From Stemphylium vesicarium (Eukaryota; Ascomycota; Dothideomycetes; Pleosporales; Pleosporaceae), in contig QXCR01000176.1 in assembly GCA_004380135.1 (NCBI GenBank), positions 1-54,985 on the forward strand: a stretch of DNA of 54,985 bases. The letters run 5' to 3'. Shown in pieces: positions 21,324 to 32,210 of the stretch (positions are counted from its first letter, which is position 1; every line of letters starts with the position of its first letter). The notes under the pieces were generated by a model. It ran no database searches. It was not told the DNA's origin and saw nothing but the letters and a program-made list of their open reading frames with translations. The position numbers were made by a program, and so were the translations under genes.

Positions 21324-22158
21324 TCACTTTTTATCTTTCCAGCCACACCACCACCCCTCTTTCGCCAGCAGACTCACTTCCACCGCCGGACTCCATCTAA
21401 GGTGTACACTTCCAAGGGGGTAGGACAGGTGGGGAAGCTTACCGCAAGAGCACCTCTGCTCGACATGTAACTTCTTCAAACGCAGCTCGATCCTGCGCAC
21501 GTTGCGTTGAACTACTGCAGGTGGATATAGCGACGAAATCTGCAAGCACCAAGAATTTGAATAATCGTGTTTCCCATTGCAGAGTCCTGGGGCCACGAGA
21601 CAATTGATCCGTGTTGCAAGCCTAGCAATGTTGTTGTAAGTCGTCAGAACACGATAACAATCCGCTACTGGCCTGTCTTCCTCCATGACCGTAGTCCCTG
21701 GACCCTTTACCATCGCTTTCATGTACCATTGCCTTTCACTAGCATATAAAGTGTGCAAAAGCTCGAAGACGTCGAACAGGTCTGATACATCCTCGATCCC
21801 GATGGTTAGGCTCCTGAGATGGAGGCTGAGTAACGGTGTCAAGGCATTGTAAATGGCGCTCATGGTGCTTTCGCTGAACATGGCCCAGCGGGGGATATCA
21901 ATTCTCATATGCATCAGTGAGGAAAAATCCAAGGGCCGAAGGGGGCGGATCCTAAGCGGTGCATCGTGCTCATTGTCGTGTAGCGCTTGGAAGATGCGAG
22001 GCGCGAGGCGGACGCTTTCGTGCGACATTTCGTTTTTGATCTTCGAACATGAAAAGAAGAGGCCCATGTAGTCACGATAGTGATTAGTGATAGTAGGGTA
22101 GGAAGCCATCCGGTGCGAGGTACGAGTAGATGAGACGGATCTCCGCCGGTAAGTCCAT
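21324..22158 (-). pseudogene. probably frameshifted gene for an LPAEIR-type fungal protein
   Basis: A frame beginning MDLPAEIRLIYSYL (22158-22084) has the LPxEIRxxIYxYL opening of a large family of short, F-box-like fungal proteins. It stops at TAA 22084-22086. The expected continuation, YRDYMGLFFSCSKIK, is present in another frame that runs from 22109 to a stop at 21324. No GT...AG intron fits the junction without deleting this motif, so a one- or two-base indel is likely. The last part can also be read as a spliced end: donor at 21442, acceptor at 21397, 46-bp intron, ending at 21374. Function unknown. An assembly error or use of the downstream ATG at 22109 remains possible. Confidence 0.45.
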
Positions 22159-23272
22159 GAGATGATATGGTTTTGTCGCGCAATGAAGTCCGATGAAATC
22201 GCCGAAGGTATCTGATAATGGCGTGCGTAAGTTTAGTTTTTTTTTTTGCCCTGAAATGAGTTGAAGTGACTGGGAGGTGGTGGAGGAGTGAGTAGAGCGA
22301 TCAGGTAAAGGTACTCAAAAGAAGAAATGAATTGATGCAAAGTGATAACGTTGCTTGCCTGGAGCTTTCACCGGGCTGGTCCCAGCGTTTCACCATGAAT
22401 GGACTCACCATCAACAATTCGTACATGATCTTATCCGGTGGATTGAAAGACTCCATCATAAGCTTGCTGCAAACACGCCTGGAGAGTTTGCGATTTGCTG
22501 CTGCCAGAAAGATCCTTGCATCTCGCGGCCTTGCATTTATTTCTGTTGCGCGAGAATTTTTTTCATGGCGATCCGATGATTGAAGCGTGATAAACTGAGA
22601 GCTATGAGCCTCACGGTATGGGAGCCATTGCTGGCACATGCACAGGCCGACTGCAACGATCCTGGTTCCTTAGTCCTGGATGATGTTCCAGACAAGTATT
22701 GACTTGAATCGACGCAGTTTCCCAGGTGAGAAATGCATAGCGTGTGTTAGTGCGCAAAGAGGTGTTGTGGGTAAAACTCGAGGATCTTATGCTATGGGTA
22801 GACGGCAAGATGTGGACGGACCATTTCGCGGACTTTTGGGGCAGGATGCAGTAGTGAACGTCGGCCCGGTGAAGTAACAGTCGAGGAAGAAGGTCGCGTC
22901 TTGCCACGGTATGCGCCTGACATGAAAATTGGCCTGGCACGATGGACAGTTGTGAACATACCCGTTTCGCGTCTTGCAAGTAATGCGCTAGAAGATGACG
23001 TTCGCCCGAGGTTGTTAGGGCCACATTTTGGCTAGGGTCACAACGACTTGCCAAGAAAAGCTAGTAGCTACGCGAGCGTGAATGTTTTTGCCTACACCTC
23101 CCGTTCCGACAACCCCAACCACCCCACAGCTCTCGGCCTCAAGCGTGAACCCCCACCCTGCACCCCCATCGGAATCCATTCACAACTGCCATCCTTTTGA
23201 TCATATATTGGCCTGCAAGTACTCAAGTTACCTTGTTTGGTGAATCGGGTCTGTTGTCGCGCTTGGATCATC
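22159..23272. other. intergenic, no gene seen
   Basis: Contains a run of T at about 22229-22240 and several short frames without motif. The part before 23273 probably carries the next gene's promoter. Confidence 0.45.
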
Positions 23273-24606
23273 ATGTCACCTGCTCCAATTACTCAGACCG
23301 CTCCTACTTCACCCTCCTCACCACAACAAAGCCACACCCCTAACAGTAGGTGAATACCACATAAGGTTGACCCGACCATAATCTCATATCAACCGCAGAT
23401 GCTTCTATGCCAGCCTCGAAACACTTTGATGACATATTTCACGCCAAGTTCATGAACATCATACAAGAATGGAAGAATGACCCTTCACGTGGCCAGCTTA
23501 CGCAGAAAGACAGAAAGACCTTCATCGAGAATGCCTTCTTTGAGACTGATGAGCTTTACTTTGGTCGGCGCATGATGAGCGACCACGACATCAAGCTTCG
23601 CGCTCTCACCAAAGTCTTCTACAAGGTTCTCGCTGAAGAACCCTGGTCTGAAGACTGGATACGCGCCCCAGATGTCGAGCGCAAGCTTAGCAAGTTTGAG
23701 ATGCACGAAGACTCTGTTGCACTTGCAAAAAAACATGGGTTCACCACTCCCCGTGAAGCTGTTCGGGCCGCGCGCGAAGCCGGGATCAAGAATGCAGAAA
23801 TCTACAAGGAAGCTCAAAAAGAGGGAAAATCGCTCAAGGATATCAAGCTCGACCGCGGACCTTTTGATGACATCGAGATTGTCTACATCGCCGGCACAGT
23901 CTCGTCATCGGCTACAAGCAAGATAGACCGTAACAGCATCTACCCTGTTTCCGTCTCGTCAGTCGCGAATGTTCTACAGAACCATATATGTAGGGACATG
24001 GTACGGCCTTATTCCATGGCGGAGCGCTTCGTCAACTGTACCGATACCAGAGAGCTTGAGGACATGCGCCGATTTGCGTGTAATGTATGCGACTTCTGCC
24101 CGCATCTCCTCGACAACGACAACGTTAGCCTTCTTGTCGTTCTTCTGATCCTCTCACGATCTGATTGTTGTCGCCGTTTTGAGGCCAACGGCATCCGCAT
24201 CGAAGGCTCCACGATCAGTCACCGCAAGGCTGAATGCATGAAGAATAAGATGGGCTGGAAGAACAGCGAGGACAAGAAGCCCTACGACAACTTTGCTCAA
24301 GAATTCCAGACACGTGTGAAGAACGCCTGCTTCCCTGCACCTCGAGCCCAGCGTATTGGCGGTCGAAAGCCAGCGCGCACTTCGTCCACTCCTGCGACTC
24401 CTCCGATCTACGCCCAGCCTCCCATGGGCTACATGGCTCCTCCATCTCAGCCCCGAAATGACAATGCGAATACTGGTATTAACATTCCCGCTCCGCCGCC
24501 TCAGAACAGCTTCCCACAGCCGTCACCCCAAGCGGCCAAGGCCCAGCGGCCTCGCTCCTCTGTTGGTGCCGGTAGCAATGCCGGGGAGCCTATGGATCTC
24601 TCTTAG
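23273..24606 (+). CDS. conserved-looking hypothetical protein
   Basis: Two exons (23273-23345 and 23399-24606; intron 53 bp) give 426 residues. The first 25 residues are Ser/Thr/Pro/Gln-rich. Residues about 35-185 are charged and helical, with FHAKFMNIIQEWKND and KHGFTTPREAVRAAREAG. A Cys-bearing segment CNVCDFCPHL follows near residue 250. The middle part, SHRKAECMKNKMGWKN, resembles the repeated small helical modules of fungal chromatin-type proteins only loosely. The last 80 residues are Pro/Gln-rich and disordered. There is no signal peptide or membrane segment. I do not recognise a family. The exon-wide lack of stops and the codon pattern support a real gene. Confidence 0.7.
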
Positions 24607-25129
24607 TCATTCTGAAGGTCTTTTAGGAAAAGCTCCCATCTCTCCTTGGAAATGTGTTGCTGCATGGCTATGGCGTCTTTTCCATGGGTCATAGGTTCTG
24701 CATACTGGTACAAAACGGCGTTTGGCGGGCGGATTGAGTTGAAATTCTTATGGCTATCGCATTGTGACGGCTTTCACCTACCCTTCAAATCAGATTCCTG
24801 TATATAGCACTTGTAGCCAAATAATACAAACATAGCGTAAGACAGTCGAACAACACATAGGTGAGGCTTTGTCCGATGACGATGGGGGCTTCCACCCTGA
24901 TTCTTGCAGTGCATCGTGCAGACACAGAAGGGAGAAAGAGAAAAGTACGCTGATGGAATAAATAGGGTCTTGCTTCGTTTTGATATGCAGAAGATGTGCT
25001 TTTTGCCGTACCATCCCGTTTCACTCGGGTCTCAGACCAAGTTAGACCGCCAAGCCAATTGGGCATTAAAATTCACTGCAGGCTGATGATCTGCTGATCA
25101 ACACCTCACTCGACGAGAATATCACTGCC
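24607..25129. other. intergenic, no gene seen
   Basis: 3' flank of the preceding gene and promoter of the next. No convincing frame or repeat. Confidence 0.5.
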
Positions 25130-25780
25130 ATGGAACTCACCAGCTTCGAATTCTTTGCCTTCTTCCTGTGCTCGAGCGTCTTCGGTCTGCTCTTCTCTGT
25201 CTGGACCAAGGTATATCAATCGTGCCCTTACATGACCAGCTACTAACTACTCTAGTCGGAGCTCATCAGTGACCGCGAGATCACGCTTGTAGTCACAGTC
25301 TTCGTCGCAGTAGTGGGCGCGCTTCTTTCGCAACTCTCCACGAGCAGAGCGCTTACCAAGTTCCTCACGAAGGATGTCGGTGGCGTTCACGAGAAGCAAG
25401 TCAAGGACCTGACTGATGCTCATCGGCGCCATGTCGCGGGGCTGAAGAACGAGCATAATCACGAGCATCTGCGTCTGCTGAACAAGATCAACGACGCCGA
25501 CGTCAAGCTTAACCGCATGCACAGCGACCATGAATTCATCTCAGCCATGTACCAAGAGCAGATGCGCAACAGCCAAGAACAAGACGATCGCATTATGTAC
25601 CTCGAGAAGAAACTACAGGAGTTCGGTCAGACCACGCCTGTTTCTCGCGCTCCTTACTCTGCGCCACCGACTCAAATCAGCTTCTCTAGTCCACCACGGC
25701 GCCGGCGATCTAGCGAGGGGTTCAGGTCGCCTGGCTCCACGAGCTCGCTCTCTCAGCTCATTGAGGCCGAGGACGAGTAG
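25130..25780 (+). CDS. hypothetical two-helix membrane protein with coiled coil
   Basis: Two exons (25130-25210 and 25256-25780) encode 201 residues. The 45-bp intron has a TACTAAC branch site just before its acceptor. Hydrophobic helices lie at about residues 5-24 (FEFFAFFLCSSVFGLLFSVW) and 35-52. A polar, heptad-like helix at about 65-140 (rich in His, Glu, Lys, Leu) should form a coiled coil. The tail is Ser/Pro/Arg-rich with SSPPRRRRSS. I do not recognise a family. Membrane anchoring plus a cytosolic coiled coil suggests a scaffold or tether (inference). Confidence 0.65.
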
Positions 25781-27048
25781 GCTTGCCGAAGGGTATGCGA
25801 AGCGCATGGTGGAGAATCGGGTTTACGTTGGATGACTTGGCGGACATAAAGTGTATAGCATGCGCTTGCTTCGCAGCCAAGTGCCTCGCATGACTTGGAT
25901 AAGAATGAACCATTACCATGACAACATCACCACTGATGGATGGTATCTGCACCGCCTGCAGCGTTTCCCACTTCCAGTGCATCTAATTTCATAGTTTTCG
26001 ACGCGAAAATACGATAGAAAGGGCCTGGGCAAGTCAGGGTATCGTGTTTCTGAATTTCTAGAGCCTTGACATGGTCGCATTCATCGAGGATTCTGGGACC
26101 ATATGTAGCGCCAGTACGGGGTGTCACCTAATAATGCAGGTGTGTAGAAATAAAGAGCCCCGATATTCCAACATGATCCTCGCCAGTTTTTTCGACGATT
26201 GTTTCCGCAACAGGCTCACCCAGATAACTACATCGCGGAATTCCCTTGATGTACTGCGCGCGGCTCCAGCATGACATTATTATTGTAAGTTTAAGCGCCT
26301 AGACCTTACTGTATTTCAATTTCAATCTTCTCTTCATGCAATTTGGGATCATATACCCAGCACGATATGCTGGCTCTTGGAAGGTGAAGGTGTGGTGTCG
26401 GTGAGATGTCGGATGATGAAGCCGGCATTCGGCATCCGGCGGGGTGGCTTCCGTGCTGGCGGGTTCCTTCCCGACGCCACAACATTTCCAGGACACACGT
26501 CGCCTTCTCTCTGCGTCCTCCCTTGAAACCATTGAATACACGCGGCACATGCTCCTAGGTCGTAGTGCTGGTAATCATCGATTCGTCACCCTGTGATTGC
26601 GGGGACAAAGTAAGCTAGCTATGCACAATGTAGTAGAGACCATGTAGAATATTCCTTACGTTAGACTACAAGCTGATCCCGCGTGGTGCAGGCAGTCGCG
26701 GCCTGCTACATCAAGTTACATGAGCGCGCAAGTGCCGCGTAAGCGATTGGCGTCACGGGGCCTATCAAAGTGACGTTCCGTCTATTGCTTTCGGTATTCT
26801 CAACAACATCCGTTCAGTCTCGTCTTGCGATAGATGAACATGCATTTGTCGTGATGCGGGTGTAGTGCGGCAGGTGGTAAGCCGTGGCTTCCTTGGCAGT
26901 AAGATGGGGCGTACCTACCTTACACAATCTCACGTCGTATGAAAGGCATATTCCCATCTTTTTCCTTCTTTCTCTCTTCATTCGTATCAGCGTTTTCATA
27001 ATTACACCTTCCTTGCTCAGGTGCAAGAAGCCTGCAAGATCATTGAAG
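25781..27048. other. intergenic, no gene seen
   Basis: About 1.27 kb. Open frames near 26299-26550 on the minus strand are short and motif-free. A GGCATTCGGCATCCGGC-type duplication occurs near 26424. Confidence 0.45.
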
Positions 27049-28278
27049 ATGGGTACTAACTCCTCGTCACCATGGAAGGAATACAGTACACCTGATCCTG
27101 AACTCGTAGCCGTACGCTACCTTCCACACGCCGGTGTTGGTGAAACTAATCCACTTGCTAAACTGAATAGTTGCTACTTCATTTCCCGCCGCCGAAGTCG
27201 TTTGCAGACTACGAATCTGCCGCCGATCTACGCCAGTCCTTTAACGAGCAGATCGGTCAACTCATCGCAGCTGGCCTGGTGAAGTTTCCCAATTGGACTG
27301 GATACCACCGGTCCGAAATTCAGATTCCTACGCGTGATCGGGCTTCTCTCCGCTCGCTGGTGTTTCGGCCTGAGGGCAAGAAGCCTGGACCGGCATTTGT
27401 GTACTTCCACGGAGGCGGGTGGAGCTTTGGGATGCCAGAGTTTGGCGAGGGCCAGGCGGAGGTGTTGGTGAAGGAAATGGGCTTTACGGTCGTAAGCGTG
27501 GGATATAGATATGGACCCGAGAATGTGTTTCCCACGGCGGCATATGATGCCATTGATGCCGTGAAATGGGTATGTTGCTGTTTTCTCTTGAGTACGACTT
27601 GGATAATTAATCTGGGGTTTCACAGTGCACGGATCATGCAGAAGAATTGGGTGCGGATCTGAAGAGGGGATTTATAGTGGGAGGCACATCGGCGGGTGGT
27701 AACCTGGCAGCTGTAGCATCCCACCAGGCGGTTGATGACAAGCTCGATCCTCCAGTCACTGGGGTTGTTCTCATGTCTGCAGGACTGTGTCATCACGAAG
27801 CCATGCCGGACGTGTACAAAGCGCACAATTCGAGCTGGGAGGAGCACAAAGATGGTCTGGTTCTGGATCGACGGGGCATGGAGTGGTTTTATGGCAAGTT
27901 AATGATGCTCATCGAAAGAAGAGAACTGACCATATGAAGACAACTACAAGCCAGACCCCAAGTCACCATTGATGAGTCCATTGCTCTGGGGGACGCATCA
28001 GGGGCAGCCGCGCACATATATGCAAATCATGGGGTAAGTGGCGTCGTCTTGTTGCATGTATTTCGCTTACTGTGACCAGGGCTGATCCGCTTCGCGATGA
28101 GGCGCTCATTTACGAGAGTGTCCTCCGTGAAGCCGGGGCATCTACGAGAAGGCAGATGTATCCTGGCCTTCCACACGGAGCGCCCGACTTCTTTCCAATG
28201 CACAGCTGTGCGAAGAAGGCATTGGTGGATCTGAAAGAGGGTGTTGAGTGGATTATGGAACAGAGCATCAGACGATAG
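27049..28278 (+). CDS. alpha/beta hydrolase fold-3 (HSL-type) esterase
   Basis: Five exons (27049-27111, 27171-27569, 27626-27893, 27940-28033, 28080-28278) give 340 residues, the family's normal size. The oxyanion-hole motif is HGGG (residues 100-103), the nucleophile elbow is GTSAGG with Ser176, and the acid and histidine are Asp277 (DPLRDEA) and His307 (GLPHG). This is the hormone-sensitive-lipase branch (PF07859), which hydrolyses short esters or lactones. No signal peptide, so cytosolic. Intron 3 (27894-27939) starts with GC, not GT: the junction TATG/GCAAGT to GAAG/ACAAC is needed to give the conserved WFYDNYKPDP. The donor of intron 1 could alternatively be six bases earlier. Confidence 0.9.
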
Positions 28279-28625
28279 GGGCTGGAAGCGGAGTTTCCTG
28301 CGGCCATGACCAAATAGGTTTTGCTTTTATTGCGTCCACCCCCAATCTGAACAGCATCAAAGTACTTGATGGTCTCGATGAAATGACGAATTCCACAGAG
28401 ACTTGATGTACGTGTCAAGTAGCCACCCCGGCAGCCCTAGAAGCCGTTGTGCTAGGGGCTCGCTTAAGCGGGACCCAGTTTGGGTTGCAGACGAGCCTGA
28501 CGCGACCTGTCCGTCGGACCGTCATAGCGTGTGTTGCTTCTTTCACCACCAGACACACTCGACGAACGTGCTGTTGATAGTGGCGAGGGGGAAAAAGTGC
28601 TGCGACGCGGCCCCCGAGTGCCAAG
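28279..28625. promoter_or_regulatory. promoter region of the histone deacetylase gene
   Basis: This 347-bp spacer is tandem between two plus-strand genes. No specific element is recognised. Confidence 0.35.
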
Positions 28626-31600
28626 ATGCAGAACCAGCGACAATCGAGCCCCGCGGCGGCAGGCTCGGGCGCCCCACGACCAGCCCGATCAACAAACAAT
28701 GACGCGACGCTCCCTTCACACCCGCTGAAGCGCCTCTCACTGCATGCGCCTACGGCCACCAACTCGCCGCTACCGCCGTCTCCCGCACTAAACTCGCCCA
28801 GACAACCCCGCCGGACGCCCTCGACGCCCAGCTTCAGGGCCGCCAACACGCTGCAGCGCAGTCCCAGCGTAGCCAGTTTCCGCTCCTCGACGCCTGCCCT
28901 GGGCCGAAAGTCGTCGACGTCCTCCCTGCGCGGCGAAGCCCCCCGATCCGGTACGCCTGCGGGCACCGTCTCCCGCCGCTCGTCGTTCAATCCCAACATG
29001 CAGTCGCCCATGCCCAAGAGCCCATTGGCTCCCCCACCCCACGAGGAGAAGCCACAACTGCGCGCCTGCGATGTCGCCGAAGAGTACTTCAAGAAGGAAA
29101 TGGCCCGCCACGAGGGCCAGGGCGAAGAGGGCGCCGTGGATGCAGGCACCGTGGTCATTGTACACGACCAATGCTACGGCCATCGCTTCTCGCGCCCCAA
29201 GACGGCCAAGAGCACTCTCAGTCTGATCATGGAGCGCCCAGAGAGGATACTGGCGAGTGTCTTGGGCATATCCACAGCCTACATCCGCCTAGGAGAGCGA
29301 CACAACGAGGGCAGCCACCCGCCGCATCCGCTCCATAACCCCCCTGAGCGCGTTCCCTTCAGGATCTGCAAGACGTCGCGCGTGGTCGACATCACGTCGC
29401 CAGTCGTTACAAACGTACACGGTGCCAAATGGATGGGCGAGCTCAAGTCACTATGCGACAATGCCGAGAGGAAGTTGGCCTCATCGGGCAAGGAGCTGGC
29501 TAGGGATACGCCAGCAGCACCCGGGCAGACGTCGAAAAAGGAATTGCACGCCGGCGACCTGTATCTCTGTCCCGAATCATTGAATGCCTTCCAGGGTGCC
29601 CTTGGAGGCGTTTTGGAGGCCGTAGATGCCGTCTTCAATGGCACGAGCACTGGCAAGGGCCCCTCGCGAGCTTTCGTCTGTGTGCGCCCGCCTGGCCATC
29701 ACTGCTCTGACGACTTTCCTTCTGGTTTCTGCTGGCTGAATAACGTTCACGTCGGCATTGAACACGCCATGATGGCTCACAACCTCACCCACGCGGCAAT
29801 CATCGACTTTGACCTGCACCACGGAGACGGATCGCAGGCCATCACCTGGGCCCGCAACAAGAAGGTTCAAAACATGTCCAAGAACACGCCCAACTGGAAG
29901 AAGACCTCGATTGGCTACTTCAGCTTGCACGATATCAACTCATACCCCTGCGAAGATGGCGACGATGACAAAGTCCAGGCGGCTAGTCTGTGCATCGACA
30001 ATGCCCACGGCCAGTCCATCTGGAACGTACACTTGCAGTCGTGGAAGACTCCAGAGCAGTTTTGGGAGATCTACGAGGAGAAATACCTCGTACTGCTCGA
30101 AAAGACCCGTCAGTATCTGAAGCATCACACCAACCGTCTACGTGTTTCCCCGAATCATCCTGCACCCAAGGCTGCCATCTTCTTATCTGCCGGCTTCGAC
30201 GCGAGCGAATGGGAGACTGCGGGTATGCAGCGCCATTCCGTCAATGTGCCGACCGAATTCTATGCCCGATTCACACGTGACGTGGTTCGTCTGGCTGAGG
30301 AAGAGGGTACCTCTGTCCAAGGTCGCGTCATCTCCGTGCTGGAAGGCGGTTACAGCGACCGCGCACTGACTAGTGGTGTCATGAGCCACATCAGTGGTCT
30401 TGTAGATGGCCAAGTCTTTAGTGACGCAAAGCCATCAGCAGGCCTTGCGTCCTCCATGCGCCAACGAATGAGTGGGCTAAGCGTAGAAGACCAACATGTG
30501 CTGATGCAGTCGGTTGAGACAGAACAAACACCCGTCGGCTACGATCCCTTCTGGTGGCATGCGACGCACCTATCAGAATTGGAGAACCTTGTCAGTCCTG
30601 GGCCTCTGGTTGCCCCGAAGAAGCCGCCTACTGGACCCAATGCCCATTTCTCTTCACCAACACAGTCCTTTGTCGCAAAGGTCGTTGACCCCACCAAGCT
30701 CAACCGTAGCCTCTCCGCCAAGTATGCGTCTAGCCCGTCGAGAGCACCCACACCTCCTCCACCAGAGGTCGACTGGGCCACTGCTGCACACGCTCTGAGC
30801 AGTTTATTGATTCCCTCAGATCGACAGACCCGTAGTTTCAGACCAGAAGACTTGATGGAAGTAAAAGTTAAGAAGGAAAAGCCAGCTCCTCCACCACTAG
30901 CCTCCGTACACGTGGACAAATCGGGCCGCCAGCTGCGTGGTCGCAAAGCGGCACCTTCCTATGTTGAGCCTGGCACCGACGACGACAAGTCGCACATGGA
31001 GTCTCGGGCAAGCAGGCGACAGACTATTGCTGACTTCGCTCCCGCCAGCTCAGAAGCTCCACCTGTTCGTTCTGCTTCGCGTCGGATGAGTATCGCCTCT
31101 AGTGTATCTTCAATAGGGGATGGCCGAAGCATAAGCCGTGGGCCAAGTGGTAGACGAAGCGTCGCACCCTCAGCGGCACCCGGCAATGGAGTCGCAATGA
31201 AGAAGGCACGGGGACAGACAGCTGCTGCTGCTGCTCGAGCTCCCCAGCGTCCTCAAGTACCGCGAGCGCCATCAAACTACTCTAGCAAGACCGGCGCACC
31301 CAAAGGAAAGGAGAATGACGGTATTGATGCGCTGACTTCTGGCTTGAAACGCATTACATTGAAGATGCCATCAAAGGAAGAACATGATGCTCGCGAGAAA
31401 GAAAAGGAAGAGAAACAGAAAGCTGCGGAAGTGCCCAAGAAGACGACGACTCGCAAAACACTAGCTGCTCGCGCGCCCGCTGCCAAACCAGCGGCTAAGG
31501 CGGCCGCGACTATTAAGAAAGGTCCTGGCCGACCCGCCAAAGCTTCGAAACCTGTCTCGCCTGGTCCTGAGCCACCACAGATGCAGAGTGCTGCTACTGC

Positions 31601-32210
31601 GCCTCTCCAGCAACCTCAGCCTGTTCAGCCCGATTCTGTTCCAGACCAGCCACAGGGCGCCGCCTCACAGTCTATCGATGGAGGCCAGTCTTCAACCGAT
31701 GCTCCTGGCATGGATCGACGCATTTCCGGTGGGATTGTACAGCCACCCACTGATTTGCACGACATGGCCATGACGCCCGAGCAGATTCGCGAGCAATTGC
31801 CGATGCCGTCCTTTGTTACTGTCACGGAACCCTTGAAGAACGTCTCTCCACCTCCCCGCGCCGACACGCCTCCACCCCCGCCACCATCGAGCATGCCTCA
31901 GTTTGTCAACTACACAGCACAGACCTTTGGTGCGGAGCCGACTTTTGCAACATCGGGTGCAGCCGATGCACAAGTGTCGGCTACTTTGCAGTGGGTTGCT
32001 AACACTCATGCTGAGACTCCAGAGATGCCAGTAGTGCCGCCCATGTCACCACCGAGCAAGCGGACTGACCTTCCCGTGTTCACAGCAAACGGCCCAATAC
32101 CCTTTGCGTCCAAATCTGGAGAATCGGGTCAGGTCGGTGCCGGTACTGAGATCAAGAACGAGGAGAAGGCCAAGGATATCTGGGAGGTACCTGACACCCC
32201 TGCTCGCTAG
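28626..32210 (+). CDS. HOS3: Hos3-like class II histone deacetylase
   Basis: An intronless frame of 1194 residues. Residues 1-140 are disordered (Ser/Pro/Arg). The deacetylase domain spans about 175-610: RPPGHHCSDD (His358, His359), DFDLHHGDGSQ (Asp396, His398), SAGFDASEWE (Asp525) and LEGGYSDRAL (Tyr576), so the zinc site and catalytic residues are complete. The insert around the SLHDINSYPCEDGDD loop is typical of the fungal Hos3/HosB group. The C-terminal about 580 residues are low-complexity, rich in Pro, Ala, Ser and Lys. They include an AT-hook-like GPGRP at 966-970 and the Lys-rich REKEKEEKQKAAEVPKK. Yeast Hos3 is about 700 residues, so the tail is expanded. It should remove acetyl groups from histone lysines in the nucleus; yeast Hos3 also acts at the bud neck. 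Confidence 0.95.
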   Translation: MQNQRQSSPAAAGSGAPRPARSTNNDATLPSHPLKRLSLHAPTATNSPLPPSPALNSPRQPRRTPSTPSFRAANTLQRSPSVASFRSSTPALGRKSSTSSLRGEAPRSGTPAGTVSRRSSFNPNMQSPMPKSPLAPPPHEEKPQLRACDVAEEYFKKEMARHEGQGEEGAVDAGTVVIVHDQCYGHRFSRPKTAKSTLSLIMERPERILASVLGISTAYIRLGERHNEGSHPPHPLHNPPERVPFRICKTSRVVDITSPVVTNVHGAKWMGELKSLCDNAERKLASSGKELARDTPAAPGQTSKKELHAGDLYLCPESLNAFQGALGGVLEAVDAVFNGTSTGKGPSRAFVCVRPPGHHCSDDFPSGFCWLNNVHVGIEHAMMAHNLTHAAIIDFDLHHGDGSQAITWARNKKVQNMSKNTPNWKKTSIGYFSLHDINSYPCEDGDDDKVQAASLCIDNAHGQSIWNVHLQSWKTPEQFWEIYEEKYLVLLEKTRQYLKHHTNRLRVSPNHPAPKAAIFLSAGFDASEWETAGMQRHSVNVPTEFYARFTRDVVRLAEEEGTSVQGRVISVLEGGYSDRALTSGVMSHISGLVDGQVFSDAKPSAGLASSMRQRMSGLSVEDQHVLMQSVETEQTPVGYDPFWWHATHLSELENLVSPGPLVAPKKPPTGPNAHFSSPTQSFVAKVVDPTKLNRSLSAKYASSPSRAPTPPPPEVDWATAAHALSSLLIPSDRQTRSFRPEDLMEVKVKKEKPAPPPLASVHVDKSGRQLRGRKAAPSYVEPGTDDDKSHMESRASRRQTIADFAPASSEAPPVRSASRRMSIASSVSSIGDGRSISRGPSGRRSVAPSAAPGNGVAMKKARGQTAAAAARAPQRPQVPRAPSNYSSKTGAPKGKENDGIDALTSGLKRITLKMPSKEEHDAREKEKEEKQKAAEVPKKTTTRKTLAARAPAAKPAAKAAATIKKGPGRPAKASKPVSPGPEPPQMQSAATAPLQQPQPVQPDSVPDQPQGAASQSIDGGQSSTDAPGMDRRISGGIVQPPTDLHDMAMTPEQIREQLPMPSFVTVTEPLKNVSPPPRADTPPPPPPSSMPQFVNYTAQTFGAEPTFATSGAADAQVSATLQWVANTHAETPEMPVVPPMSPPSKRTDLPVFTANGPIPFASKSGESGQVGAGTEIKNEEKAKDIWEVPDTPAR

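Noticed and set aside
28415..29183. Long minus-strand open frames over the deacetylase N-terminus
   Set aside because: They mirror the GC-rich, low-complexity coding strand and have no motif; the plus-strand frame carries the conserved domain.
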